A stretch of 51,712 bases of DNA from Zygnema circumcarinatum (lineage: Eukaryota; Streptophyta; Zygnematophyceae; Zygnematales; Zygnemataceae), in NCBI GenBank assembly GCA_037447605.1, contig CM074816.1, forward strand, positions 97,509-149,220, given 5' to 3'. Each line of letters begins with the position of its first letter. The first letter of the stretch is position 1. The notes under the pieces are model-generated. The model had not been told where the DNA came from. It worked only from the letters and a program-made list of their open reading frames with translations, and did no database searches. Positions 1 to 13,541 of the stretch are shown here, in pieces. A program made the translations under genes and the position numbers.

Positions 1-3000
1 CCCTTCCTTCCGCCATGGCGACGGCCCCGTAGCCGCTGCCACCTGCACCCCTCCATGCTCCTTTTACGGGAGCACGTTCAAGGGAACGGAACTGAGGCAT
101 AGAAACCCTCGATCTTTGGTAGTGGCGCAGCCTAATGGCAGGCATTTTCGGAGGGTTTTGGACCCTGTGAGGTCTTTGCTCGATCTCTTCTCTCGCCCTT
201 CACCCGGAGGCATTCAGGAGAAGCGGAGTTATGCTCCTTGGGATATGGTATGCACTAAATGTCGAATGCCTGAGAACCCATGTTCCATATGTACCCATGC
301 TAACTATGGTAATGAAACAAAAAAGGTACATGAACAAACGAATACACATTACATAAGCAAATTAATAAATGATTAACTAAATAAGTCGAACAAATCAATG
401 TATCTAGTGAAGCAATGTCTTTCTGTGCGCAGGTGAAGATGGGACCCCTTCAAGTATCTCCCATGGGCTTCGGAACTTGGGCGTGGGGGAACCAGTTTTT
501 GTGGAACTACGATGAGTCCATGGATGCAGAACTCCAATCCGTTTTTAATTTGGTTGTGAGCCGCGGAATTAATTTATTTGACACCGCGGATTCCTACGGT
601 ACAGGCCGGCTGAATGGGAGGAGCGAGCAGCTTCTGGGAAAGTTCACGAGCGAGTATCCAGGTAGGCGATACTGCATGCTGAATTTTTGAATTTCTATCT
701 CTTTGGAAATTTGGATACTTTACGGCGTACTGGAGTTTCGGGGGTCCTTGCTAATAGGAACAAGTTATGAAGGTTATGAAAATCCTTAGACCGTTTCTTT
801 ACTAGTGGGTTTAGTGTCGACCCATTACGGCAGACAAAGTGACAGATTTCACAGGAATGTCGCATTGATAATGGCCTGGTAATGTAATGATGTGGGAAAT
901 ATTAGGGTTTGTCATGCAGGTTCAAAAAAGGTACAGGAAAGTATTTGCATTGCCACAAAACTGGCAGCCTATCCCTGGAGACTAACCCCCGGCCAAATGG
1001 TGGGAGCGCTCAGGTAATGTCAATTTTCAGCATACTCAGAAAACAGATTTCTTTCCCACCCCGCCTCCCCTTTCTTTTTCATTCTCTAATCAGAGGATTT
1101 AATGTAAAATCCGATATAAAATCCAGCACATCGAAGTACAAGCCAGCCAGAGTAAATTGACACGTCTGTGCAATTTCAGACTTAGGTTCGAATGAGGAGA
1201 CCCCTCTCTGTATCTCTCTGTCTAACTTGCCTCCTCTGCTGCTCGTTCAATTTCCCTTTCGTTTCACTCTCTCCTTGTCGAATTTTCCCCCAGTTCCACC
1301 CACTCCTCTCTCCTCCTCTACTTCCATTTCTACTCACCTGTCTCTCCCCCTCCCACTCTCTCCCGGTCCTATCCCCCCTTCCCCTGTTGTTCCCCTCTGC
1401 TTCCACCCCTCTTTTCTCCCCATCTCTCCTCCTCCCTTCGTCCCTTCTCTCTCTCTCTCCCTCCCTCTCTCTCTCTCTTTGAGGTGGCAGGGGCTCTCTC
1501 CGCCGCCTGGGGCAGGAGAAGCTCGCCATTGGGCAGCTCCACTGGTCGGCCTCCAATTACAATCCCCTGCAGGAGAGAGTTCTTTGGGAGGGTTTGGCAG
1601 CCATGTATGAAGAGGTGAGGGGAGCCTGCTACTACGACGCAAACCCTTCATTTTTTTATCGAAACGGAACATATTCACCTATACGTAGCATACTCTTTTC
1701 ATACAGAGGTGGCCAGTTAAAGATTAAGAAGAAAATGGTTTACAGAACAGTAACAGTTATGGTTTCTTCAATAAAACTGGTCCTTTTTTTCTCTCCTCTT
1801 CTCCTACCGCTTAAGGGGATTTGGGACAGGGATTGGTGGAGTGTGTAGGAGTGAGCAACTACGGTCCAAAACAGCTTCTGCGAATATACGAATTTCTTTC
1901 TTCTCGTGGAGTGAAGCTCGCTGCTGCCCAGGTCTGAGTTTGAATCAAAACTTGAACCCTGAAAACCCGAAAACCCTACTTATGAAGCATCTCAACCCGC
2001 ACATGAATCCTATTTTTTTCCCTTTCTCTGCACTCTGCAGGTGCAGTTCTCCCTCCTTAGTACGGGACCTCAGCAGGAGGAGCTCAAGCAGCTATGTGAT
2101 AGCTTGGGAATTCGAATTATCGCCTATTCTCCCCTTGGGCTTGGAATGCTGACTGGAAAGTACAGTCCAAGCAATGTCCCGAAAGGTCCTAGGTGAACCC
2201 TGAAACCCTAAATTCATAGAAGCCTTAAAAGGCCACTTTTGCCATAAAGAGAATGAAAAAATGAAGAATTCCACTTCGAGGAACAAATGGGAGTTAAGAA
2301 GCATAAGTGTATCAGTAATGAAAGGATAAGCAGGTTGCTGCAGATAATGGGAAAGTTGGAATGTACGGGGATGAGGAGTTGGGATATTGGAAGGAGAAGA
2401 TTTGTGTTCCATCTTGCAATGTCTACTTTGAAACGAAGCTGAACAAGAAGCAGGCACAAGTAAAGAGGTGGAATAACATCTGCCTTCTTCTTGTAGCATG
2501 CTGTATAGAGTATCACTGAGAGAGAGAGGCTATGTTGAGCATGCAGAGGACTTCTTTTCAAGCAAATTCTTCCTGGCATTGAGCCCCTCCTTAAAGTGCA
2601 AACTGACATTGCAAAGCGGCGAGGGAAGACTCTCTCACAGGCAGGTCCTCCCCCTTTGAATGGTGCCATATTTCTGTCTGCTAAAACTTAGGATAGGCGA
2701 GGGGGAGGAGAGGGATATCTATTTTAGAGGTAGGGGGAGATGACAGATTCGAGGGAGGACGAGGGGTTGTTCAGCGAGACTCAGATAAGAAGAATAAAAG
2801 GGAGTGTCATGTTATCGTGTTAGGCTGCTTCTCTGTACCCTTCCGTGCTTGTTTATCTTCGTTTATGCCTCTATGCCTTTCCATGGTCTCCATTCCCTCC
2901 CATGCCCCTTACCTCTGAAATGACAACCGTCATTCTTAATGTGGAGAAATGGTTTTTTATAATGCAACATTCTAATAGTACTTCTTAATAGATAACACAC

Positions 3001-3400
3001 AATTCAAAGACAAAAGATAAGATGCAGAGACATGCCCTTCGATTCCTTCACCCTCTTCTCTTTCACCCCCTCTCTGTCTCTCTCTGTTTTCCCTTTCTCT
3101 CTCTCTTCCTCTCTTACCCTCCCTCTCCCCTTGGTCTCCAATGTTTTTTGCACCACCGGTGAGATGAGACCCCAAACCTAATACCCTTCATTCCGCTCCG
3201 GTGTGTGCCGCCAGGTGGCGCTAAACTGGTGCATGTGCAAGGGCGCTGTGCCCATACCCGGTGCGCGGACGATAAAGCAAGCGGAGGAGAGTTTGGGGGC
3301 ACTCGGGTGGCGGTTGGGGGGTGCCGATATCGCGGCTCTGGACGAGGCAGCAGGCAGGGTCGACAGAGGGATGGTGCAGAACATATTCCAGACCAAGTAG
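1..3400 (+). CDS. Plastid aldo-keto reductase, 5' partial (At1g06690-like)
   Basis: NADPH-dependent aldo-keto reductase of the plant plastid family typified by Arabidopsis At1g06690; its physiological substrate is not known to me. Exons: <1..247, 433..661, 920..1013, 1491..1614, 1830..1931, 2041..2192, 2547..2640, 3215..3400. Phase carries cleanly across every junction, and the protein aligns along its length with the plant family, ending NIFQTK. The AKR catalytic residues are visible: Asp and Tyr in LFDTADSYGTGRLNG (exon 2), Lys in ATKLAAYPWRL (exon 3) and His in IGQLHWS (exon 4). Other landmarks are GLVECVGVSNYG and SPLGLGMLTGKY. Exon 1 is open to the window edge without a usable ATG, so the transit peptide and start lie outside. 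The seventh intron starts with GC instead of GT. The gene is convergent with the coiled-coil gene downstream. Confidence 0.93.
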
Positions 3401-3906
3401 AGAGGAGGGGGGAAGGGTATCGGGGGAGGGAGAGAGGGAGGGAGAGAGGGAGGGGGGGGGGGGAAGAGTGGGCGAGAGAGAGTTACAGAGAGGGACAGAG
3501 AGTAAGGCAGGTCTCTGCCTTGTTGTTTTGACTTTGGATAATGTATGTGGCGGTACTATCACTACTACCCCCACCCCTAGCTCTGTAGGTTCTAACGCCA
3601 AAGTCGTGCACATGATCAAATGTGGCCTAATATGTGCCAACTCATGAGGGTTTCAGAGACTATCCTGCTCTAGGGTCTTGAATGTATGTTTCTCTTAAAA
3701 ATGTCTTATTTTTATACTCTGTAGTACTTTTGTACTCTCAACTACTTAAACTTCAGCTTCTTAATTGTCATAAAAAAAAAACCAATTAAAGCGTAAAACA
3801 CTCATCTACTGGCAAATATCCCAAATATCCATGAATCCAACCCTAAACCCCAAATTTCTAACTTTGTTCTCCTTCGCATAGTCCTCATGTCGCAATCCCC
3901 CAAACT
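3401..3906. other. Convergent 3' intergenic region
   Basis: About 500 bases between two convergent genes. It begins with a purine-rich GA tract (about 3403-3500) that is probably 3' UTR of the reductase. The rest is AT-richer with no coding signal that I can see. Confidence 0.6.
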
Positions 3907-6918
<3,012 letters not shown>

Positions 6919-6924
6919 TCCAGA

Positions 6925-6940
6925 AACGTTCTAGAACGTT
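6925..6940. promoter_or_regulatory. Perfect palindrome, heat-shock-element-like
   Basis: AACGTTCTAGAACGTT is a perfect 16-bp palindrome 6 bases upstream of the coiled-coil gene's ATG. With the flanking TTCCAGAA it gives TTCnnGAA units arranged like a heat-shock element, although the spacing between the two units is 3 rather than 2. A role in transcription or in the 5' UTR is inference. Confidence 0.4.
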
Positions 6941-8665
6941 ACAAATTAATTTTGCTTCAAAAATCTGCAGTCTCGAAAAACCCAAAATCGTTAGCCTCTC
7001 CCCTCTCTCCCCCCTCTTCCCCTTCTCCCTCCTCCCTCTCTCCCACACTCTTCCCCCTTCCTATAATTTTTCGCTCTACTTTAATTCCAGCATTTCCAAA
7101 CCCATATCGCAGCCTTTCGTCTTTCGAAACTCAAATTCAATCATTTCAATTTTTGGCCTAATTCCTCGTTTCCTTTCTGCGTCTCAGCCAGCATTCCTTC
7201 CTACATATGGAACGTACCTTGCAGGTGGTTCAATAAGATTGTTTACATCGAGCTTTAAAAAAACGATGCAGATTCCAGATTTTTACGCGGAGTAAAACCG
7301 ACACCGCATGACACCCTCAGAAAACTGAAATATTTTACTAAAATGAAAAATGCCCTCTTACCAATCAAAACCTCATATTTTCTCTCTCCTAATACACCTC
7401 TTCCTGAGGACCCATCCCTTCTCCCACCTCTGTCCCTTACCTTCCTTCCTACACTCTCCTCTCCCTCCCTCTCTCGACTACTCCGTCCTCCCTCTCTCCT
7501 TCCCCTCCCTCCCTAGTTAATATTTACTCTCCTTCTATTTATATCCTCTTACCCTATCTCTCCCCTATCCCTCTCTCCCCCTCCCTTCATCCTCCCACAG
7601 CCGCCATGGCCGGCTCCTTCCGTCCCCTTCCCCCTCCCTTCCCTCTTCGCTCCCCCTTTCCCAGCGCCCCCTTTTTCCCGCCGGCCCCCCTCCTTGTTTT
7701 TTTGTCGGCGGGCGGCTTCAACCGCCGGTCTGCCAGCCGGCCGTCCCTCTCCAAATCGGCCGTTCGTTTCCTCTTTGAGCCCTTTACAGCCGTCGATTAC
7801 ACGCGTGAACTATCGACACCGTCGATGTTTGCCGGCCGGCCGGCCTCCCCCTCGTCGACGTCCACGAACGGTCAGCCGGCTGGATGTCTCGCACGTGTAA
7901 CAGAACATTTGGATTGGATTAGAGGCTCATTTTGCTGACCGTGAAAGAACGCGCTCCCGAAGGGGGCGAAAATTAAGCAATGGACCGTTCGGAGGCGTCA
8001 CGTGACGGAAACCGTACTGTACGGTCATTTCTCGTTACGCGACACAAGACTGTACGGTTTCGTACACGCTAGCGGGTTTGGTTTGAATGTTGGAGGTAAA
8101 TTGTGCATGATGGTTTCATGTTGTATTCAGGTTGTTAGAAAAATGCATATAGCTAATCATGCACAATTCATATAATATGTATTTTTCCCCTTTACCATAA
8201 ATATATGGAACTTGGTCACGGCCGAGGGCAAGTGACCGAGAGCGAATTTAGGGAAACTTTTAAGTCACTTTGGCATAAGTTTTCGATGAAAACCGTCACT
8301 CGTGAACTACAAAAAGTGAAAAGAAAGGAAGTTGTATACAAAAAGAATGAAGACTCGTCACATGTGTAGCAGAACAACCTTGTTCTTACGCTCATGTTCT
8401 ATGTCTAGCAGTTCTGTTGGGACTCTCGCACAAACCAACGAGCGTAGAAGCTCTGGTGAAAGATTTCAACAGAAAACATCTTTCAGAGAGGTTCTTTCAA
8501 ATGGGAAAAGGACGCAAGATAAAAAAAACTAGGGTAAGGAAAAAAGTGAAGAGAAACTTTTTCATTGAATGGAACCCAAAAACTCATAGAAATCGTTCTC
8601 AAAATTTTCTCAATGCTTCAAAAGCAAACCCTAAAACCCCAAAGGCCTCCATCGGTAACTGAACC
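6941..8665. other. Intergenic region and promoter of coiled-coil gene
   Basis: No supported gene. The segment at 6990-7620 is pyrimidine-rich; the open frames there are low-complexity. Around 7610-7900 GC rises, with repeated GCCGGC units. At 7996-8007 lies CGTCACGTGACG, a perfect 12-bp palindrome containing a G-box (CACGTG). At 8012-8024 lies CCGTACTGTACGG, a palindrome around a central T. The rest is AT-rich. Confidence 0.55.
7996..8024. promoter_or_regulatory. G-box palindrome next to CGTACGG-type palindrome
   Basis: CGTCACGTGACG (7996-8007) carries the plant bZIP/bHLH core CACGTG in perfect dyad symmetry. CCGTACTGTACGG follows after four bases. Similar CGTACGG pieces recur near 29875 and 40868 in other intergenic regions. 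Which gene they serve is unclear. Confidence 0.4.
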
Positions 8666-9124
8666 CTAGGGGCACTTTTCCAGCCAATCGCCATCTACCA
8701 CCTCCCACTCAATCCCACCCCGATTCACTGCCAGGTTATCCTTGTTCCGCAGACACACGTTGCCTCCTAAGCACAGGTCAGGTTTGACCTTCCTTCTTAT
8801 ACCCTGAAAATCCTAAAAATCCCAACTACATACTATTCAAGGGTTTCCTTAGGAGCAGGTGTTTCCCGTAGCTTAAACGAATCCTGCAACCTTTTAATAA
8901 AGATAAGACCTGAGAGACTGCAAAAATGTGTGCTCTGCTCATTCTCGGAACCGACATTCATCCCCATCCATGGCAATGAGGCTTACCTGCAACCCGGGCT
9001 GCAGCAGCATGATCCTCCTCTCTCCCTTCCCCCCATGGATGCTCTCTGCCCCCCCACGAGTCTGTCGCAGTAGCCACTCAAAAGCTTCCACATGGACAGC
9101 AACTTGTCTGCTCCACCAACCATG
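8666..9124 (-). CDS. C-terminal two exons of unknown protein, probably fused to the GST-fold gene
   Basis: Two exons on the minus strand, 9124..8987 (46 codons) and 8803..8666 (45 codons plus TAG), joined by a good GTAAGC donor and TTTTCAG acceptor in phase 0. The first reads HGWWSRQVAVHVEAFEWLL at its start; the second contains PDLCLGGNVCLRNKDNLAVN and WEVVDGDWLEKCP. The family is not recognised and it does not match the eEF1B-gamma C-terminal domain. The phase fits the last GST exon if that exon is spliced at GCG/GTAACG (9395/9394). If so, these are the C-terminus of that gene; otherwise they are the 3' end of a separate gene whose start I cannot find. Confidence 0.5.
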
Positions 9125-9385
9125 CTACAACATGTGTGAACATGGTATAAACACGTCACCGAAAGAGAGAATCTACGTTCAGCATTCTGGACACATCAAT
9201 GTAGGAGCAAGGCTGACTGCATTGGCTTCCCCACCCGCTTTTCTCTTCCCTTTGTGAAGGAGGGAGGGAGAGAGGGAGAGGAAGCCTTTCCTCTTTCCCC
9301 CTCCAGCCCCTCACGCTCCCTCCCCCATTTTCTCTGGAGAGGAAAGGTATCCCAAATTTGTGCAAGATAAAGTGTGATTTGTACC

Positions 9386-11880
9386 TCACGTTACCGCACT
9401 GATGGGTCTTTGCATGCTGCCATGCTTGAAGGTAAGGGCTTTTTGTATGAGTTCCATAGGTCCCCGAATTGCAAGAATTGCAGGTTGTGATCGAACAGTG
9501 GTAAACCAGCGCATCACCGAGGGTACATTGGCACGTGCTTCAGAATCTATGACCTACGCCAAAGTGCAGAACAGAAATTAGAACAAAGCCTCGTGTAAAG
9601 ACATCATTCAGCAGCTTTGGCTGACTGACTAGTATACACTCCATGTGATACATGGAGCGTCTGCTGATGTAAGACCATGACTTACAGCAAACAACAGACT
9701 ATCGACATTTTCTGAACACTCACCGTGGTAAAGAAGAGTTCTAACGCACACATAAGCACAATATCTGCCAGCGTGAGTTGTTGACCCACAAGAAACGTTA
9801 CATTTCTGCAAAAAAACACACACACAAATTGAGTCCGAGAGGAAATAACCAAGATTTCATAATAGAAACTTGTACTTTTTTCGTCCATGACATTTTACGC
9901 CAACTCACTACAAAATTACAACCATTGAACAATAGTAATCGATGACACCTGCATTTTCAAGAAGGATCCTACGCAACTGGAAATCATGAGAAGGGCGAAA
10001 GTTTCATCCTACCTCAAATACATATCCAGAGAGTTCAACAGTGCACTCATTTCCGCCTTGGCTTCCTCCTCGAGCTGCAATCAAGCCCACAACTTTGGAT
10101 GACTTTGCACAAAGAGGCCCAAAGTGATGCTCTCTTCTTGGTAGTAAGGAAAAGGAGACTGACGAAATCCTGTGCGAAGGATGGCCAGAATGTTTTACCT
10201 CTGCGATTTGACCTTTTCCTGAAATAATGGGTCGAACCCAGTCAGAGAACAATTGCTGGATTGTGTATGATGACATGTCCAGCCACGCATCAATTTCGCC
10301 CTGCAGGCATCCAAATGGTCTGAGTCAATGCATTTTCTGCAGCTCTGTTCTGATAGAGATACGTTAATAAGACATGTGCATCATTTAGTCACCAACATGA
10401 TGACAACCTTCGAGCTAACTTTGTTTGAAAAACCTGCGAAAATGCTTGTACCACAACAAGGAAGAATCGTTAAAGCGAAAACAATGTGAAATGTTAACTT
10501 ACTCGAATATCCTCATAGGGAATAAACGATGGCGGATACAATGGTGCTTCATGTAGAGAAGCTACTGCAAATCCAGACACGAAGGAATGTAAGGCTCTGC
10601 GTATACATTGAGTGCCAGAAACACCATGCGAAGGAAAGGATTTTCTGCCTGATTAGGGAACAAAAGTGCTTGAGAAAGAAGAGCAAGGTCACGAAATTAT
10701 GCTCATCTATAAAGACTTTTGCTTAAAGGTTGTAATGGCTTGGTTTACTGCAAAGGTTGAGTTTACAAGTACGCACCATATCTCGCTATAGCGTTACCTT
10801 CAAAAACAACGCTATCAGAAAGCTCCAAAACAGGAGTCTACAAAAGCCAGAATGACATGTATCAGCCACGGATAAAAATGAAGGCAGGCGATTGCTTCTT
10901 TGTTAAATTGTAAATAGATACCCCTAAGCTTCTCCGGCTCTGCTGGCCTTCAGCAACTCCTACATCCAAAGGTAGTACGCTAAGTTTAAAACCTTGTACA
11001 GAAACATTTTGCATCGTACGTTCTTAATGACGCATGCCGGAAAACTGCCAAAACGTACCCACTTTCCCATCAAGGCAATGCACAGTGCACAGTGCTATAT
11101 TCAGGACGAGCTATGGCAATATTTGTGGGCATAAGTATCACCTTTCCTGTGGGATTCATAGCCAGGAACTCCGGCTTCCTATTTGTAACATGATGCTCAT
11201 AAGGAGGAACATCGATGTGAACACCCGTGTAGGCTGCGGCAATGAGGACGCTTCTTGCAAAAGGGCCGTGGCCGCCCCACAGCTTCTGCACGCACGAATG
11301 CAGTTCTAGGAGCTCCGTTAGAAATTAAGCTATAACACCAATCATTCGGGCAACGGATGTAACTTATGCATACTCTAAGCATTTCTTACGCCAATCATCT
11401 CCTAACAATTTTTTTTTAGATTGTACCAAAAATAAGCCCAGTCAATGAAAGTCGGTAAGACAACTGGCCCAAATTTTCATACATATTTCAGAATACAGGC
11501 CCCCGTAGACATGTATCAGACAATGCAGGGGCCAAAACAAGAGCAAACGTGCAAGTAGTAGTAAGTATCTCTGCCGTTGCCTCAACCATTCTTCAAGTCT
11601 GCAGGTTGGCTTGCTCATTCACCGCCCTTCCTTTCACCCTTTTTTCAATACCTCTCAGCATTTCAGATCTCTCCATACCCTTACGAGTCTTTAGTCATTC
11701 CGATTCCAATCACAGCTGAAAAGCCATATCAATAAGCATTAAAAATAGAAAAATCCAGCTCAGAGAAAAAATGAGTTACTAGCTTAGAGCAGGTTATCGC
11801 AAGAGTCATCAGTAGCGTGCGAAAATCGCAGTAGTTGTTGTCTGATATACGACTTGGGACTGCATACTATGGAGGGCCAT
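9386..11880 (-). CDS. eEF1B-gamma-like GST-fold protein
   Basis: The closest family is the N-terminal glutathione-transferase-like half of translation elongation factor 1B-gamma. Firm exons (minus): 11285..11142, 10837..10777, 10564..10503, 10300..10199, 10074..10013, 9805..9724, 9553..9395. Landmarks: the thioredoxin-fold start KLWGGHGPFARSVLIAAAY, then PEFLAMNPTGKTPVLEL, EGNAIARYVASL, and in the helical half NVTFLVGQQLTLADIVLM. Exon 1 is uncertain: a candidate ATG at 11880 gives MALH and joins in frame if the acceptor at 11306 is used, extending the second exon to 11305. Reading straight through, exon 9553 stops at TGA 9388..9386, giving only the GST-like part. Splicing at 9394 instead adds the unknown exons downstream. 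The canonical C-terminal EF1G domain is not found nearby, so a role in eEF1B is not assured. Confidence 0.8.
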
Positions 11881-13541
11881 TGACCTCGAGTAGTCACCAT
11901 TTTTAAGTTGACAAGTGACGTCCCTGCAGCAGAAACTGAAGTCAGCGGGAGGGATGCTTAACATTTGCGCGCGGAGGTGGGCCGTCGATTGCAGGCGCAG
12001 AAGAGTGCAGACAGATTGGCTTCAACCATGGATTGGTGACAGAAATGCAACCAACCTTTCCAAAAATAAGGGAGAGAGAGCGCAGAGAACAGAAATGAAG
12101 CAGGAGTGTGGTGCACTCGAGCTTCCCATGTAAGAATCAGAATTTGCTCGCTACGGATTGTGATCTTGGAAAAGTTCAAAACTGTAGTAATCCGTACCGA
12201 GCAAGCTCTGATTCCATATTCCCGGGACTGGATGTCCCTGGAGTTCCATGAGCTGTGTTGCCGAGCAGTCCACGTTTAACTTTACGGAAATTCCCTGTTA
12301 GGTTCCAATTTTCAACTACATGTAGAACATGGAACGGCTCGGCTGCTTCAGTTCAAGGAGAGTTGAAAAGGTAAGATGAGTTCGGCGATTCGGTGGTTCT
12401 TGTGAACGCTTTGGCGCACAACACTTGGGTGAAGGCAACACCATGTTGTTGTAGTTCTTGTTGCGCATGTACATTTGATGGCACCACCAGCGTGAGTTCA
12501 ATGCCAATTCATTTGAGACTTTGATAAATGGAATGCAACAAAGTCATGAAAGGTTTGGCTCTCACTAGCCCAACAGTTAGCGAGAATTTCATCGTGTACT
12601 CAACAATGCTGCGTGGAAATGTGAGAAGTGGTTCCAACGGTCCCAGACCGCAATTGGGCGTGCCATAGTGCGCAATACTGCATGCAGTCTCCTTTGCCCA
12701 AAGCATAGAAAAGTTGCGACACATTTGACTACGATACCATCCACCTGCCATAGTACAACGTTGTGCAGTATTCAATAGAGAGTCCTTGAAAGAAGCATGC
12801 ACAAGCATGCATGCATACACATGGCAACAAGGCCGATGAAAAGTAGCACTGATAAGGACCCAAGAGTCCAAAACAAAACCTCTCAGAAGTTTGGTTTTTC
12901 TTAGTTCAGTTGGTTCTGTTTGGTGCCTTTCTTTTCCTTTGCCTTCACTTTGTTCAGTCTAATTCAGCTCTGTGTTGATAGGTTTCGTTTCGTCGTCTTT
13001 CAGTTTCTTTCTGCTTCACAAAAAAAAGATTATTTTCTAAGTTCGTGTGTTCCTCCGTTCTTTATCATCGAGGCGCTGTGTCTTGTCCTCCTGCGAATCA
13101 CGGGTACGGTATTTTGTTAAGCCTGGCTACCCGGTATAGTATCAGAGTTTTCCCGCTACCGATTCCGACCCCGCACAGTTCCAATCCTCAGTAAACCGTA
13201 CTGCGCAAATCCTGATTCCAACGCGCAGCCTGGTCGAGGGAGGTCGCGCCCCTCCCCTTCCGGCGAGAGCACTTCCGGACGGAGCGCCCTCGCACGTGCG
13301 GCGCCGCCCAGTTGCGAGCAGCTCCCCTGCTTCCCGCGCCAGCTGGAGCTTGCTTCCGCCATGGACATGGCTGCCTGCTGAAGCCTGAAGCTTGAAGCAC
13401 AGGTCAATACCGTCCCATGCGCGCCCATGGACGCCATGGGCGCGACGCTCTCGACTCCAGGCGACGGTATTGAAGGGACAGCAGCAGCTGGCAGACATAG
13501 AATAGTTGTGTGAGGGCGCGGGTTGAGCTTGCAGGAGGAGA
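11881..13541. other. Divergent intergenic region, GST-fold gene / HUA2-like gene
   Basis: About 1.66 kb between divergent genes. The minus-strand open frame of about 120 codons around 12509-12871 has no family resemblance that I can identify and no convincing splice context. The GC-rich stretch at 13150-13540 just before the HUA2-like ATG looks like a CpG-rich 5' UTR or promoter. No repeat or RNA gene seen. Confidence 0.5.

Noticed and set aside
7606-7938. 110-codon ORF starting at a good ATG context
   Set aside because: Pro/Ser-rich translation of a CT- and GC-rich leader region; no homology or continuation.
12509-12871. 120-codon minus-strand ORF, considered as a transposase remnant
   Set aside because: No recognisable motif, no flanking repeats, no splice context.
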